Below, piece by piece: positions 26,310 through 34,558 of a stretch of DNA of 64,000 bases (positions are counted from its first letter, which is position 1; each line of letters starts with the position of its first letter). The stretch is from Aliihoeflea sp052435735 (GTDB lineage: Bacteria > Pseudomonadota > Alphaproteobacteria > Rhizobiales > Rhizobiaceae), in contig JBQVNB010000006.1 of NCBI GenBank assembly GCA_052435735.1, positions 127,548-191,547 on the forward strand. The letters are read 5' to 3'. A program made the translations under genes and the position numbers. The notes beneath the pieces were generated by a model. It was not told where the DNA came from. It ran no database searches and saw only the letters and a list, made by a program, of their open reading frames with translations.

Positions 26310-28022
26310 CTAATAGCGATCCGAGATCGCGACGCGTACTTCGATCATCGCCTGCCGATTTTCCTCGCGGATGACTTTCAAGGCGCGTTGGAACGCGGCG
26401 GGAAGGTCGGCGCCGTGATCGACGCGCTCGACATGGGCGCGGTTGGCGGCGGCGAGCATGGTGTAGTCGGGCGCCGGTTCCAGCGAGGTCAGCGGCATCC
26501 GGTTGGCCTTGGCGGCCGCGCCCTGCGGGTAGGCATTGACGACGGAGCGGCGCACCGCGTTCCACATGCCGTTGTTCTTGACGATCGTCAAAAGCGGCAG
26601 GTCGAGCGCTTCGGCGATCTGGTGGCAGGCCGTGGGGTTGGCGAACATGTAGGAGCCGTCGCCGACGCAGGCGACGACGAGACGGTCGCGGTCGGCAAGC
26701 TGCGCGCCGAGCGCGGCGGGAAGCGCCCAGCCGAGGCCGCCCGAATGCGGGTTGCAGAAGACGCGGTTCGGGCCCTTCGCGTCGATGGCGCCGGGCACGA
26801 TGCCGAGTTCGGAAAAGACGACGCCCTCGTCACCGAGAATGTCGGAGACGCATTTCGACAGCCATTCGGCGCCCATCGGCGAGGCTTTGCCGGATTCGAT
26901 GGCATCGGCCATGGCGCGGCGGCGGTCCGACGAGCGGGCCGCGATCGCGTCGCGGCGGGCGCCGATTTCGAGTTGTCGACTGGCGAGTGCCGCATGCAGC
27001 GCTTCGAGCCCGGCGGCGGGGTCGGATGTGATGGCGAGAGCGGCCTGGTAGCCGCGGATCGGCATGCGCTCGAATTGCGGGTCGGCGCCCATCTGGACGA
27101 TCTTCACGCTGGCATCGGGCCGGTGGACGGCCTCGATCCACGGCACGCCGCTGTCGACGACGAGGACGAAATCGGCGTCTTCGAGCGCCGCCTTCGGGTC
27201 GTTGCCGAGGAACATCGGGTCGGCGCTCGCCATGACGTTGCGGATCGCGAAGGGTTCGCACACGCCGACCGCGAAATCGGCTGCGAGGCGGGCGAGGGCC
27301 GTACCGACGCGACCTTCCGTGTCGCCGCGCTGGCAAAGAACGACCGGGTGCTTCGCCGCCGTGAGCCAGTCGGCCGCCTTCGCGATCGCTTCGGGGTCGG
27401 GGAAGGCGCGGGTTGAGACGGCCTGCGCGGAGGTCGCGCGGCCAACGGTTTCTGGAACGTGCTCGGTCAAAGGTTCGCGCGGCAGGCTGACATAGACCGG
27501 CCCGCAGGGCTCGGACCGCGCCAGCACGGCGGCTCGCTGGGCGAGGATTTCGCCCTGCTCGGGATAGCGCATCTCGTAGTGGAACTTGACGGTGTCGGCG
27601 ACGAGCGAGGACTGGTCGTACATCTCCTGTCCGTACTGGATCGGCGTCATCCGCGCGCCCTTGCGGCCGCGCTCGGTGATCGGCGTGCGGCCGGACAGGA
27701 CCATGACGGGGATGTTGTCGCTCGCAGCGTTGATGACGCCCATGACCGAATTGGCGAGGCCGACATTGACATGGACCATCGTCGCCTGCATGCGGCCGGT
27801 GACGAGGTAGTAGCCATGCGCCATGCCGACGCTCGCGGTCTCGTGCGGCACGGTTACCGGAACCGGCACGGATTGCGGGTCGAGGGTCGCGAAAGCCTCG
27901 ATGATCGGCGGAAAATCGGTGCCGGCATTGGCGAACAGATAGTCGATGCCGCTCGCCTTCAATCCGAGAAGAAGGCTTTCGGCCCCCGTTTGCGCTGCAA
28001 CGCCGCGTTCCTGACCGTCCAT
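26310..28022 (-). CDS. Thiamine-diphosphate-dependent enzyme, acetolactate synthase/benzoylformate decarboxylase family
   Basis: A 570-residue ThDP enzyme. The cofactor motif GDG (454-456) ... NN (483-484) is intact and the activating Glu61 is in VPHETASVG. Domains in order: PYR (about 10-180), central (200-340), PP (370-550). The start is ATG 28022, with GGGTGGAG upstream; the longer frame upstream crosses the divergent promoter and is rejected. Family members decarboxylate 2-oxoacids (benzoylformate, oxalyl-CoA, sulfopyruvate) or carboligate pyruvate; no valine-synthesis partner is nearby, so a catabolic decarboxylase is likely. A decarboxylase-ALDH pairing with the gene at 33088 would mirror mandelate pathways (inference). 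Confidence 0.82.
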   Translation of the reverse strand: MDGQERGVAAQTGAESLLLGLKASGIDYLFANAGTDFPPIIEAFATLDPQSVPVPVTVPHETASVGMAHGYYLVTGRMQATMVHVNVGLANSVMGVINAASDNIPVMVLSGRTPITERGRKGARMTPIQYGQEMYDQSSLVADTVKFHYEMRYPEQGEILAQRAAVLARSEPCGPVYVSLPREPLTEHVPETVGRATSAQAVSTRAFPDPEAIAKAADWLTAAKHPVVLCQRGDTEGRVGTALARLAADFAVGVCEPFAIRNVMASADPMFLGNDPKAALEDADFVLVVDSGVPWIEAVHRPDASVKIVQMGADPQFERMPIRGYQAALAITSDPAAGLEALHAALASRQLEIGARRDAIAARSSDRRRAMADAIESGKASPMGAEWLSKCVSDILGDEGVVFSELGIVPGAIDAKGPNRVFCNPHSGGLGWALPAALGAQLADRDRLVVACVGDGSYMFANPTACHQIAEALDLPLLTIVKNNGMWNAVRRSVVNAYPQGAAAKANRMPLTSLEPAPDYTMLAAANRAHVERVDHGADLPAAFQRALKVIREENRQAMIEVRVAISDRY

Positions 28023-28167
28023 CGTCTCCACCCTTTCGTCGCTTCGCAAACTCGCCGGGGACGGAGCGGCAACGACGAAACGCACCGGTCCCGTCATTGC
28101 CGCAGCCTGTCTTGCCCCAAGGGTAAAAATGGCCTTGTCATCGGCACAAACGCAAGTGCATAATCGC

Positions 28168-28194
28168 ACAAAATCTCTCTTTATGGGATTTTGT
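28168..28194. promoter_or_regulatory. Palindromic operator between ThDP enzyme and TAXI-TRAP genes
   Basis: ACAAAATC (28168-28175) and GATTTTGT (28187-28194) form a perfect 8-bp inverted repeat around an 11-bp AT-rich spacer in the divergent promoter region. It is a good operator candidate for the IclR encoded at 31216; it shares AAATCTC with the palindrome at 31994. Confidence 0.5.
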
Positions 28195-28239
28195 ATCGTC
28201 TTGAGGTGGCGGTACGGAGGTAGAAACCGGAGGAAACCG

Positions 28240-29196
28240 ATGAAATACGTTCTCGCCTCGGCCGTCATTGCGGCCGCTCTCGTCACCGGCGGTCAGGCCT
28301 CGGCGCAGGCCGTCGGCATCGCGACGTCGAACCCAGGCTCGATCTTCCACAATATCGGCACGGCCGTCGCCAATGCCGCCAATCAGGCCGGCATCAACGC
28401 GACGATCCAGCCGGCGACGAGCCCGAACCAGTACATTCCGTTCGTCGCCTCCGGTGGCATCGAGTTCGGCGCCGCCAACCTTCAGGAAGTGAACTACGCG
28501 CTCGAGGGCAAGGAATGGTTCACTGGCTCCGTCAACCCGGACCTGCGAATCGTCGGCCACGTCATGCCGCTGGTCGAGGCGATCTTCGTGCGCGCCGATA
28601 GCGACATTCGCTCGATCGAAGATCTGCGCGGCCAGCCGATGGTCGATGGCTACACGGCGCAGAACACCATCCTGCCGCAGCTCGACGCGATGTATGCGAC
28701 GGCGGGCATGACCCGCGCCGACATGCAGCCGGTGCAGGTGCCGAGCGTGGTCGGCGGCGCGGATGCGTTCATCGCCGGCGACGCGGTCGGCTTCATCTTC
28801 GCTCATGGCGCCGGCAAGGTGCGTGAGGCGGATGCGGCCGTCGGCGGCCTGCGCGCGCTGCCGATCGAGGAGACCGAGGAAAACCTCGCGACCATCCGCG
28901 AGCACTGGCCGGTCGGCTTCTTCGCCACCATGGAACCGGGCCCGAACGCGCCGGGCGTCGAGGAGACCTCGACCTACTTCGCCTATCCGCAGGTGATCTT
29001 CACCCATGCCGGCGTCGACGAGGAAACGGTCTACCAGATGACCAAGGCCATCTACGAGAGCAAGGAAGCGATGGCGCAGACCTTCCCGCCCTTCAACGCC
29101 TTCGATCCTGCCGACATGGCGAGCGACATCGGCGTGTCGGAGTTCCATCCGGGCGCGATTCGCTTCTACAAAGAAGCCGGAATCTGGCAGGAATAG
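28240..29196 (+). CDS. TAXI-family TRAP substrate-binding protein
   Basis: A 318-residue periplasmic protein. ATG 28240 follows CGGAGGAAACC and starts a signal peptide (ending ASA-QAV). The TAXI features are GIATSNPGSIFHNIGTAVAN at the mature N-terminus, the FGAANLQEVNYA region and ELHPGAIR-like EFHPGAIRFYKEAG at the C-terminus. TAXI proteins pair with fused 4TM/12TM TRAP permeases such as the gene downstream. The ligand is unknown. Confidence 0.88.
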   Translation: MKYVLASAVIAAALVTGGQASAQAVGIATSNPGSIFHNIGTAVANAANQAGINATIQPATSPNQYIPFVASGGIEFGAANLQEVNYALEGKEWFTGSVNPDLRIVGHVMPLVEAIFVRADSDIRSIEDLRGQPMVDGYTAQNTILPQLDAMYATAGMTRADMQPVQVPSVVGGADAFIAGDAVGFIFAHGAGKVREADAAVGGLRALPIEETEENLATIREHWPVGFFATMEPGPNAPGVEETSTYFAYPQVIFTHAGVDEETVYQMTKAIYESKEAMAQTFPPFNAFDPADMASDIGVSEFHPGAIRFYKEAGIWQE

Positions 29197-29204
29197 TCCC
29201 GACC

Positions 29205-29229
29205 GGCCGGGCGCCACGTGCGCCCGGCC
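29205..29229 (+). repeat. Intercistronic GC hairpin, TAXI-TRAP system
   Basis: A perfect 10-bp stem GGCCGGGCGC (29205-29214 with 29220-29229) and 5-nt loop, 8 bp after the binding-protein stop and 49 bp before the permease. Same design as at 24283 and 40970; no T-run. Confidence 0.7.
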
Positions 29230-29278
29230 CAGCCTGCCTCGGCGAAGAGCGCCCGATCCACCGATTTGAGTGTGCGTG

Positions 29279-31219
29279 ATGAATTCTGACATCGAGAACG
29301 GCTCGCGAGCCAGCCTGCCCGAATCCGTCTGGCGGCCCTTGTCGGGCTTGCTCGCCGTGGCGCTGACGGCCCTTGCCATCGCCTGGGCGCTGGCCCTGCC
29401 GCGCACGATGGGGATCGCGTTCTATCCGCAGCAATTCATGTCGGCGATCCTGGCGCTCGCCCTCCCGATCGCCTTCCTGATGCTGCCGGCAAAGCGTGAC
29501 AGCGAGCGCGTGGTCGTGCCTTGGTACGACTGCATCGCGGCCGTCCTGTCCTTTGCCGCGCTCGCCTATGTCACCTGGAACTATTCGGCGATCGTCAACC
29601 TGATCTTCGCCGGTCCGCCGCAGGCCTACGTTCCCGGCATCATCATCATTCTGCTTCTGCTGGAGGCCGTGCGCCGCGCTGCCGGCTGGGCGCTGGTGAT
29701 CATCATCGCCGTCTTCCTGTTCTACGGCCTGTTCGGCGATCTCTTCCCCGGCCGCCTTGCCGGCCGGCCGCAATCCTGGGAACGGCTTGCCGGTTACATG
29801 GCGCTCGATTCGAACGGTATTCTCGGCCTGCCGCTGTCGATCGCGGCGACGGTCGTCGTCACCTTCATCCTGTTCGGCAACCTTCTGGCCGCCACCGGCG
29901 GCTCCAAATTCTTCACCGACGCCGCGCTTCTGGGAATGGGTCGCTTTCGCGGCGGTTCGATGAAGATCGCCGTCGTTGCTTCGGCGCTGTTCGGCTCGAT
30001 CTCCGGTTCGGCCGTCGCCAATGTAGTCGCGACCGGCATCGTCACCATTCCCATGATCAAGCGCGACGGCTATCCGGCGCACAAGGCCGGCGCGATCGAG
30101 GCGGTGGCCTCGACCGGCGGCCAGATGATGCCGCCCGTCATGGGCGCGGCCGCCTTCCTGATGGCCGAATTCCTGCAGATGTCCTATGCCGAGGTCGTCC
30201 TCGCGGCGCTTCTGCCGTCGCTGCTCTACTACGCGGCACTGTTCATCCAGGCCGATCTCGATGCTGCCCGTCTGGGCATCTCGCGCGTCGCCAAGTCCGA
30301 CATCCCGGACAGGAAGATCGTGCGCGGCGGCTGGCACTTCATCCTCGGCTTCGCCGTTCTGATCTACGGCCTGTTCGCGCTCAACTGGCAGCCGGAGCGC
30401 GCGGCGCTCGTCTCCTGCCTCGTCGTCATCGCCACCTCGCTCGTCTTCGGCTACCAGTCGAAGCGGCCGAGCCTGCGCGTCCTTTGGGAAACGATCCCGC
30501 TGACCGGCAAGAACGTCGTCGAGATCATCCTGATTTCGGCTGCCGCCGGCATCGTCATCGGCATCCTCAACGTCACCGGCCTGTCGTTCAACCTGACCTA
30601 CGCGCTGGTGCAACTCGGCGGCGGCAACAAGTTCGTGCTGCTTCTCCTGTCGGCGGTGATCTGCATCGTGCTGGGCATGGGACTGCCGACGCTGGGCGTC
30701 TATGTGCTGCTCGCCGCGCTCGTTGCGCCGGCGCTGATCGAGGTCGGCATCAACCCGATTGCGGCGCATCTGTTCATCCTCTATCTCGGCATGATGTCGA
30801 TGATCACGCCGCCGATCGCCATCGCCGCCTTCGCTGCTGCCGGTATCGCCCGCGCATCTGCGATGGCGACGGGCTTCGCGTCGATGAAGTTCGGCTGGGC
30901 GGCGTTCATCATCCCGTTCCTGTTCGTCTATTCGCCGACGCTGATCCTGGTCGGCGAACCGGCGGAGATCGCGGTCGCGGTGGTCACGGCGACACTCGGG
31001 GTATGGCTGATATCGGCGGCGCTGGCGGGCTATTTCATGACCCGTCTGCCGATCGTCATGCGCGCGCTCTTCACGCTGTTCGGGCTTCTCGCGCTGATCC
31101 CTGCCGGCACGTTCCCCGGCGCCGAATACACCGATATCGTCGGTGTCATCGGCGGCGTGCTCGTCATGGTCATCGACTGGCGCCGCGCTCGCGCGCTTAC
31201 CCCACAGGCGGTGTCTTGA
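29279..31219 (+). CDS. TRAP transporter permease, 4TM/12TM fusion (DctQM-like)
   Basis: A 646-residue membrane protein with 16 or more predicted helices, the fused DctQ-DctM form that works with TAXI proteins. Family sequence: ATGGSKFFTDAALLGMGRFR, GSISGSAVANVVATGIVTIP and MGLPTLGVYVLLAALVAP, plus MITPPIAIAAFAAAGIA. Start ATG 29279 (GTG 29270 is an alternative; neither has a strong ribosome-binding site). The stop overlaps the TTG start of the IclR gene, so transporter and regulator are coupled. Confidence 0.9.
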   Translation: MNSDIENGSRASLPESVWRPLSGLLAVALTALAIAWALALPRTMGIAFYPQQFMSAILALALPIAFLMLPAKRDSERVVVPWYDCIAAVLSFAALAYVTWNYSAIVNLIFAGPPQAYVPGIIIILLLLEAVRRAAGWALVIIIAVFLFYGLFGDLFPGRLAGRPQSWERLAGYMALDSNGILGLPLSIAATVVVTFILFGNLLAATGGSKFFTDAALLGMGRFRGGSMKIAVVASALFGSISGSAVANVVATGIVTIPMIKRDGYPAHKAGAIEAVASTGGQMMPPVMGAAAFLMAEFLQMSYAEVVLAALLPSLLYYAALFIQADLDAARLGISRVAKSDIPDRKIVRGGWHFILGFAVLIYGLFALNWQPERAALVSCLVVIATSLVFGYQSKRPSLRVLWETIPLTGKNVVEIILISAAAGIVIGILNVTGLSFNLTYALVQLGGGNKFVLLLLSAVICIVLGMGLPTLGVYVLLAALVAPALIEVGINPIAAHLFILYLGMMSMITPPIAIAAFAAAGIARASAMATGFASMKFGWAAFIIPFLFVYSPTLILVGEPAEIAVAVVTATLGVWLISAALAGYFMTRLPIVMRALFTLFGLLALIPAGTFPGAEYTDIVGVIGGVLVMVIDWRRARALTPQAVS

Positions 31220-32004
31220 CGAAAGCGGCAGGCAACAGTCTCGAAAAGGTTCTCGCCGTCCTCGAAGTCTTCAGCGAGGACCGTCTGGAATGGACGCCCG
31301 AGGAACTGATGGAGGAACTGGGCTACAGCCGGCCGACCCTCTATCGGTATCTGAAGACGCTGAAGGAGGCGGGGCTTCTGACCTCCATGCCGAACACCGG
31401 CTTCACGCTCGGCCCGAAAGTGGTCGAGATGGACTATCTGATGCGAAAGTCCGACCGGCTGATCATCAACGGCTCGGGGCATCTCAGGAATCTCACATCG
31501 AAATACAGTTGCACCGCGCTTCTGGTGCGCTGGTACGGTAACCGGCTGCTCTGCGTCGATTCCGATACGTCGACTAGGAACCCGCTCTCCTCCTATCCGC
31601 GCGGACGGCCGATGCCGCTCGGGCGCGGGGCGATCGCCCGCTCGATCATGGCCTTCCTGCCACGCCGGCACCTCGTGCCGCTGGTCGAGCGCACCATGGA
31701 CGATTTGCGAGCCGTCGGCCTCGGCAACAGCGTCGAGGACGTGATGGAGCAACTGAAGAAGGTGCGAAAGGCGGGCGTCAGCGTCGCCTATGGGGAGGTG
31801 ACGCCGGGTGTCGTCGGCATTGCCGCGCCGGTGTTCGATGCCGGCCGCAGTCCCGTCGCGAGCGTCTGCGTCACCATTGCCGGCAACCTCGTCGATGGCG
31901 CGGCCATTGAGCGCATCGCCGCCGACGTGAAGGCAACGGCGCGCCTTGTGACGGACTCGCTGCTGCGGGATCGCGTCGAGAACGACGAAAGCAAATCTCA
32001 CTGA
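31216..32004 (+). CDS. IclR-family transcriptional regulator (IclR-2), TTG start
   Basis: A 262-residue IclR regulator: winged HTH (residues about 5-70, with LEWTPEELMEELGYSRPTLYRYLKTL) and effector domain (LLVRWYGNRLLCVDSDTSTR through GVVGIAAPVFDAG). The start is TTG 31216, which overlaps the TRAP permease stop as TTGA (31216-31219); the open frame continues far upstream only as a shadow of the permease. Such coupling suggests that the regulator is made with the transporter whose substrate it senses. A perfect palindrome is centred on its stop codon and may be its operator for the next gene. Confidence 0.88.
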   Translation: MTKAAGNSLEKVLAVLEVFSEDRLEWTPEELMEELGYSRPTLYRYLKTLKEAGLLTSMPNTGFTLGPKVVEMDYLMRKSDRLIINGSGHLRNLTSKYSCTALLVRWYGNRLLCVDSDTSTRNPLSSYPRGRPMPLGRGAIARSIMAFLPRRHLVPLVERTMDDLRAVGLGNSVEDVMEQLKKVRKAGVSVAYGEVTPGVVGIAAPVFDAGRSPVASVCVTIAGNLVDGAAIERIAADVKATARLVTDSLLRDRVENDESKSH

Positions 32005-32012
32005 GTGAGATT
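31994..32012. promoter_or_regulatory. Perfect palindrome centred on the IclR-2 stop codon
   Basis: AATCTCAC-TGA-GTGAGATT; the central TGA is the stop codon of IclR-2. It lies 60 bp upstream of the amidohydrolase ATG and ahead of TTGACT (32018-32023), a possible -35. Likely operator for IclR-2. Confidence 0.55.
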
Positions 32013-32071
32013 ATTTGTTGACTTGATGGGCGTCGCGAAGGCATCCTCCGGCTATTGCCGAGGGAGGTCCC

Positions 32072-33091
32072 ATGAAGAAGATCGATATTTTCAACCACAT
32101 CTGGCCGAAGCCGTTTTTCGATGCGCTGATCGCGCATATCGGTGAGATGACCGACATCACCATGCGCTCCGGCGCAGTGCCGATGATGACGGATCTCGAC
32201 CGACGCTTCGAGGTCATGGACAAATTCGGCGAGGACTACCAGCAGGTGCTCTCGCTCGCCTCGCCGCCGCTGGAAAAGCTTGCCGGGCCTGAAAAGGCGC
32301 TTGAGCTTTCGAAGATCGGTTCGGACTCGATGGCCGAACTCTGCCAAAAGTATCCCGAGCGTTTCCCGGCCTTTGTCGGCACCGCGCCGATGAACAACCC
32401 CGATGCGCTGGTCGAGGAATGCCGCCGCGCGGTCGAGGATCTGGGCGCCGCGGGCATGCAGATCTTCACCAACATCGCCGGCAATCCGGTCGATCTGCCG
32501 GAATACGAGCCGTTCTTCGAATATATGGCGAAGGCCGGCAAGCCGGTCTGGCTGCACCCGGCGCGGGGCGAGAATTTCGCCGACTACAAGAACGAGAGCC
32601 GTTCCGAATACGAGATCTGGTGGACGTTCGGCTGGCCCTACGAGACCTCGGCCGCGATGGCGCGCATGGTATTCTCGCGCTTCTTCGACAAGTTCGAGGG
32701 GCTGAAGGTGCTGACCCACCATGCCGGTGGCATGATCCCGTTCTTCGAAGGCCGCGTCGGCCCCGGCTGGGACCAGATGGGCAAGCGCACGACCGACCGC
32801 GACCTGGCTGAAGTGCGCAAGGCGCTGAAGCGCCCGCATCTCGACTATTTCAAGGAATTCTACGCCGATACCGCCTCGTTCGGGTCGTCGAAGGCGATCG
32901 AGCACGCGATCGAGTTCTTCGGCGAGGACCGCGTCATGTTCGCCTCGGATGCGCCCTTCGATCCGGAAGGCGGACCGATGTATATCCGCGAAACCATCCG
33001 CATCCTCGATGAACTCGACATCTCCGAAGAATTGCGCGCCAAGCTCTATGAGGGCAATGCGCGCAAGTTCCTCGGGCTGGATGCGGCATGA
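32072..33091 (+). CDS. Amidohydrolase_2-family metal-dependent hydrolase/decarboxylase (ACMSD-like)
   Basis: A 339-residue TIM-barrel protein of the ACMSD/resorcylate decarboxylase group. Metal-ligand candidates are His in PVWLHPARG, His in THHAGGMIPFFEGR and Asp in FASDAPFDPEGG. The N-terminal motif reads IDIFNHIWP: only the second His of the usual HxH (or ExH) pair is kept. Good ribosome-binding site GGGAGG 8 bp upstream. The 3' end overlaps the ALDH gene as ATGA. In family context it may decarboxylate a hydroxybenzoate-like acid or hydrolyse a lactone; unresolved. Confidence 0.85.
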   Translation: MKKIDIFNHIWPKPFFDALIAHIGEMTDITMRSGAVPMMTDLDRRFEVMDKFGEDYQQVLSLASPPLEKLAGPEKALELSKIGSDSMAELCQKYPERFPAFVGTAPMNNPDALVEECRRAVEDLGAAGMQIFTNIAGNPVDLPEYEPFFEYMAKAGKPVWLHPARGENFADYKNESRSEYEIWWTFGWPYETSAAMARMVFSRFFDKFEGLKVLTHHAGGMIPFFEGRVGPGWDQMGKRTTDRDLAEVRKALKRPHLDYFKEFYADTASFGSSKAIEHAIEFFGEDRVMFASDAPFDPEGGPMYIRETIRILDELDISEELRAKLYEGNARKFLGLDAA

Positions 33092-34527
33092 CGACCGCGC
33101 TCAACTATATCGGCGGGGAATGGGTCAAGGGCGCGGGCGTGCGCGACAGCCTCAACCCCGCCGATGGCAGTGTGCTCGGCTCTTACGAGCCGGGCACCAA
33201 GGCGCTCGCCGACCAGGCGGCGGCGCTTGCCCGCAGCACATTCGAGACGACCGGCTGGGCCTCGTCGCCGCGCCTGCGCGCGGCGGTGCTGTTCGAATTC
33301 TCCGATCGGCTGGAGGCGGCGAAGGACGAGATTGCCGATCTCGTCGTCGCCGAGAACGGCAAGCTGAGGCGCGAAGCGCTGGGCGAAACGATGGGTGCGA
33401 TCTCGGAGATCCGCTACTATGCGGGTCTGGCGCGCACCGTGCTCGGCCGCACGCTGGAGACCATGCCCGGCAATTTCTCGATGATGAACCGCGAGGCGGC
33501 CGGCGTCGCCGCGATCATCGTGCCGTGGAACGCGCCGGTGACGCTGCTTGCGCGCTCGCTGGCCCCGGCGCTCGCCGCCGGGTGCACGACGGTGATCAAA
33601 CCGGCGCCGCAGACGCCGCTGATTCATGCGCGGATCATGCACTGCCTTGCCGACTGCCCGTCTCTGCCGAAGGGCGTCGTCAATTCGGTCAACGAGCAGG
33701 GCTCGGAAGTGGGCGAGGCGCTGGTCGCCTCGAACGACATCGACGTCATCTCCTTCACCGGCTCGAGCGCCACCGGCAAGCGCATCATGGCGGGTGCCGC
33801 GCCGACGCTGAAGCGCCTGTCGCTCGAACTCGGCGGCAAGGCGCCGGCGACGGTGTTCGCCGACGCCGATCTCGATCAGGCGGTGCGCGAACTGACCAGC
33901 GGCTCGCTGGTGATGGCCGGGCAGATCTGCGTCGCGGCGGCCAGGTTCCTGGTCGAGAAGTCGATCGAGAAGGATTTCACCGACCGGATCAAAGCGGCGT
34001 TCTCGGCCGTGAAGGTCGGCCCCGGCGCCGATGCGCAGAGCCAGATGGGCTCTCTGATCGACATCGGCAATCGCGACCGCGTCTCTCGGCTGATCGAACA
34101 GGCCGGCGACGAGGGCGAGATGGTGCTGAAGGGCGGCGTGCCGAATGGGCCGCTGGCGCAGGGCGCGTTCCTGACGCCGACGCTTTTCAAGATCGACGAC
34201 CTGGCCTCGCCGCTGGTGCAGGAAGAGCTTTTCGGTCCGATCGTCTCGATCGAGACCTTCGAGACGGAAGCCGAGGCGGTGAAGAAGGCGAATGCGACCG
34301 AGTACGGCCTGGCGGCAAGCGTTTTCACGCGTGACCTGAACCGGGCGATGCGCATGTCGCGCGCCGTTCGCGCCGGCACGGTCTGGCTCAACTGCCATGG
34401 ACGGCTCTTCGCCGAAGGCGAGACGGGTGGCTATCGCCAGTCGGGCCTCGGTCGGCTTCACGGCGTCGAGGGACTGAACGACTTCCTCGAAACCAAGCAT
34501 GTCTACCTGGAGGCCGGCGCGATCTGA
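33088..34527 (+). CDS. NAD(P)-dependent aldehyde dehydrogenase
   Basis: A 479-residue ALDH. Nucleotide-binding FTGSSATGK, catalytic Glu in LELGGKAP and catalytic Cys in GQICVAAAR are intact. Sequence style (VPWNAPVTLLARSLAPALAAG) fits the benzaldehyde/vanillin-type ALDH branch, but specificity is not readable. Translational coupling (ATGA) to the amidohydrolase and closeness to the flavin hydroxylase suggest that it oxidises an aromatic aldehyde, perhaps formed by the ThDP enzyme. Confidence 0.9.
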   Translation: MTTALNYIGGEWVKGAGVRDSLNPADGSVLGSYEPGTKALADQAAALARSTFETTGWASSPRLRAAVLFEFSDRLEAAKDEIADLVVAENGKLRREALGETMGAISEIRYYAGLARTVLGRTLETMPGNFSMMNREAAGVAAIIVPWNAPVTLLARSLAPALAAGCTTVIKPAPQTPLIHARIMHCLADCPSLPKGVVNSVNEQGSEVGEALVASNDIDVISFTGSSATGKRIMAGAAPTLKRLSLELGGKAPATVFADADLDQAVRELTSGSLVMAGQICVAAARFLVEKSIEKDFTDRIKAAFSAVKVGPGADAQSQMGSLIDIGNRDRVSRLIEQAGDEGEMVLKGGVPNGPLAQGAFLTPTLFKIDDLASPLVQEELFGPIVSIETFETEAEAVKKANATEYGLAASVFTRDLNRAMRMSRAVRAGTVWLNCHGRLFAEGETGGYRQSGLGRLHGVEGLNDFLETKHVYLEAGAI

Positions 34528-34558
34528 TCGCGCCGGACCCAACGCAATCAATGAACGG

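Noticed and set aside
29521..32004. 827-codon plus-strand frame
   Set aside because: Only its last 262 codons (from TTG 31216) are real; the first part is a shadow of the TRAP permease.
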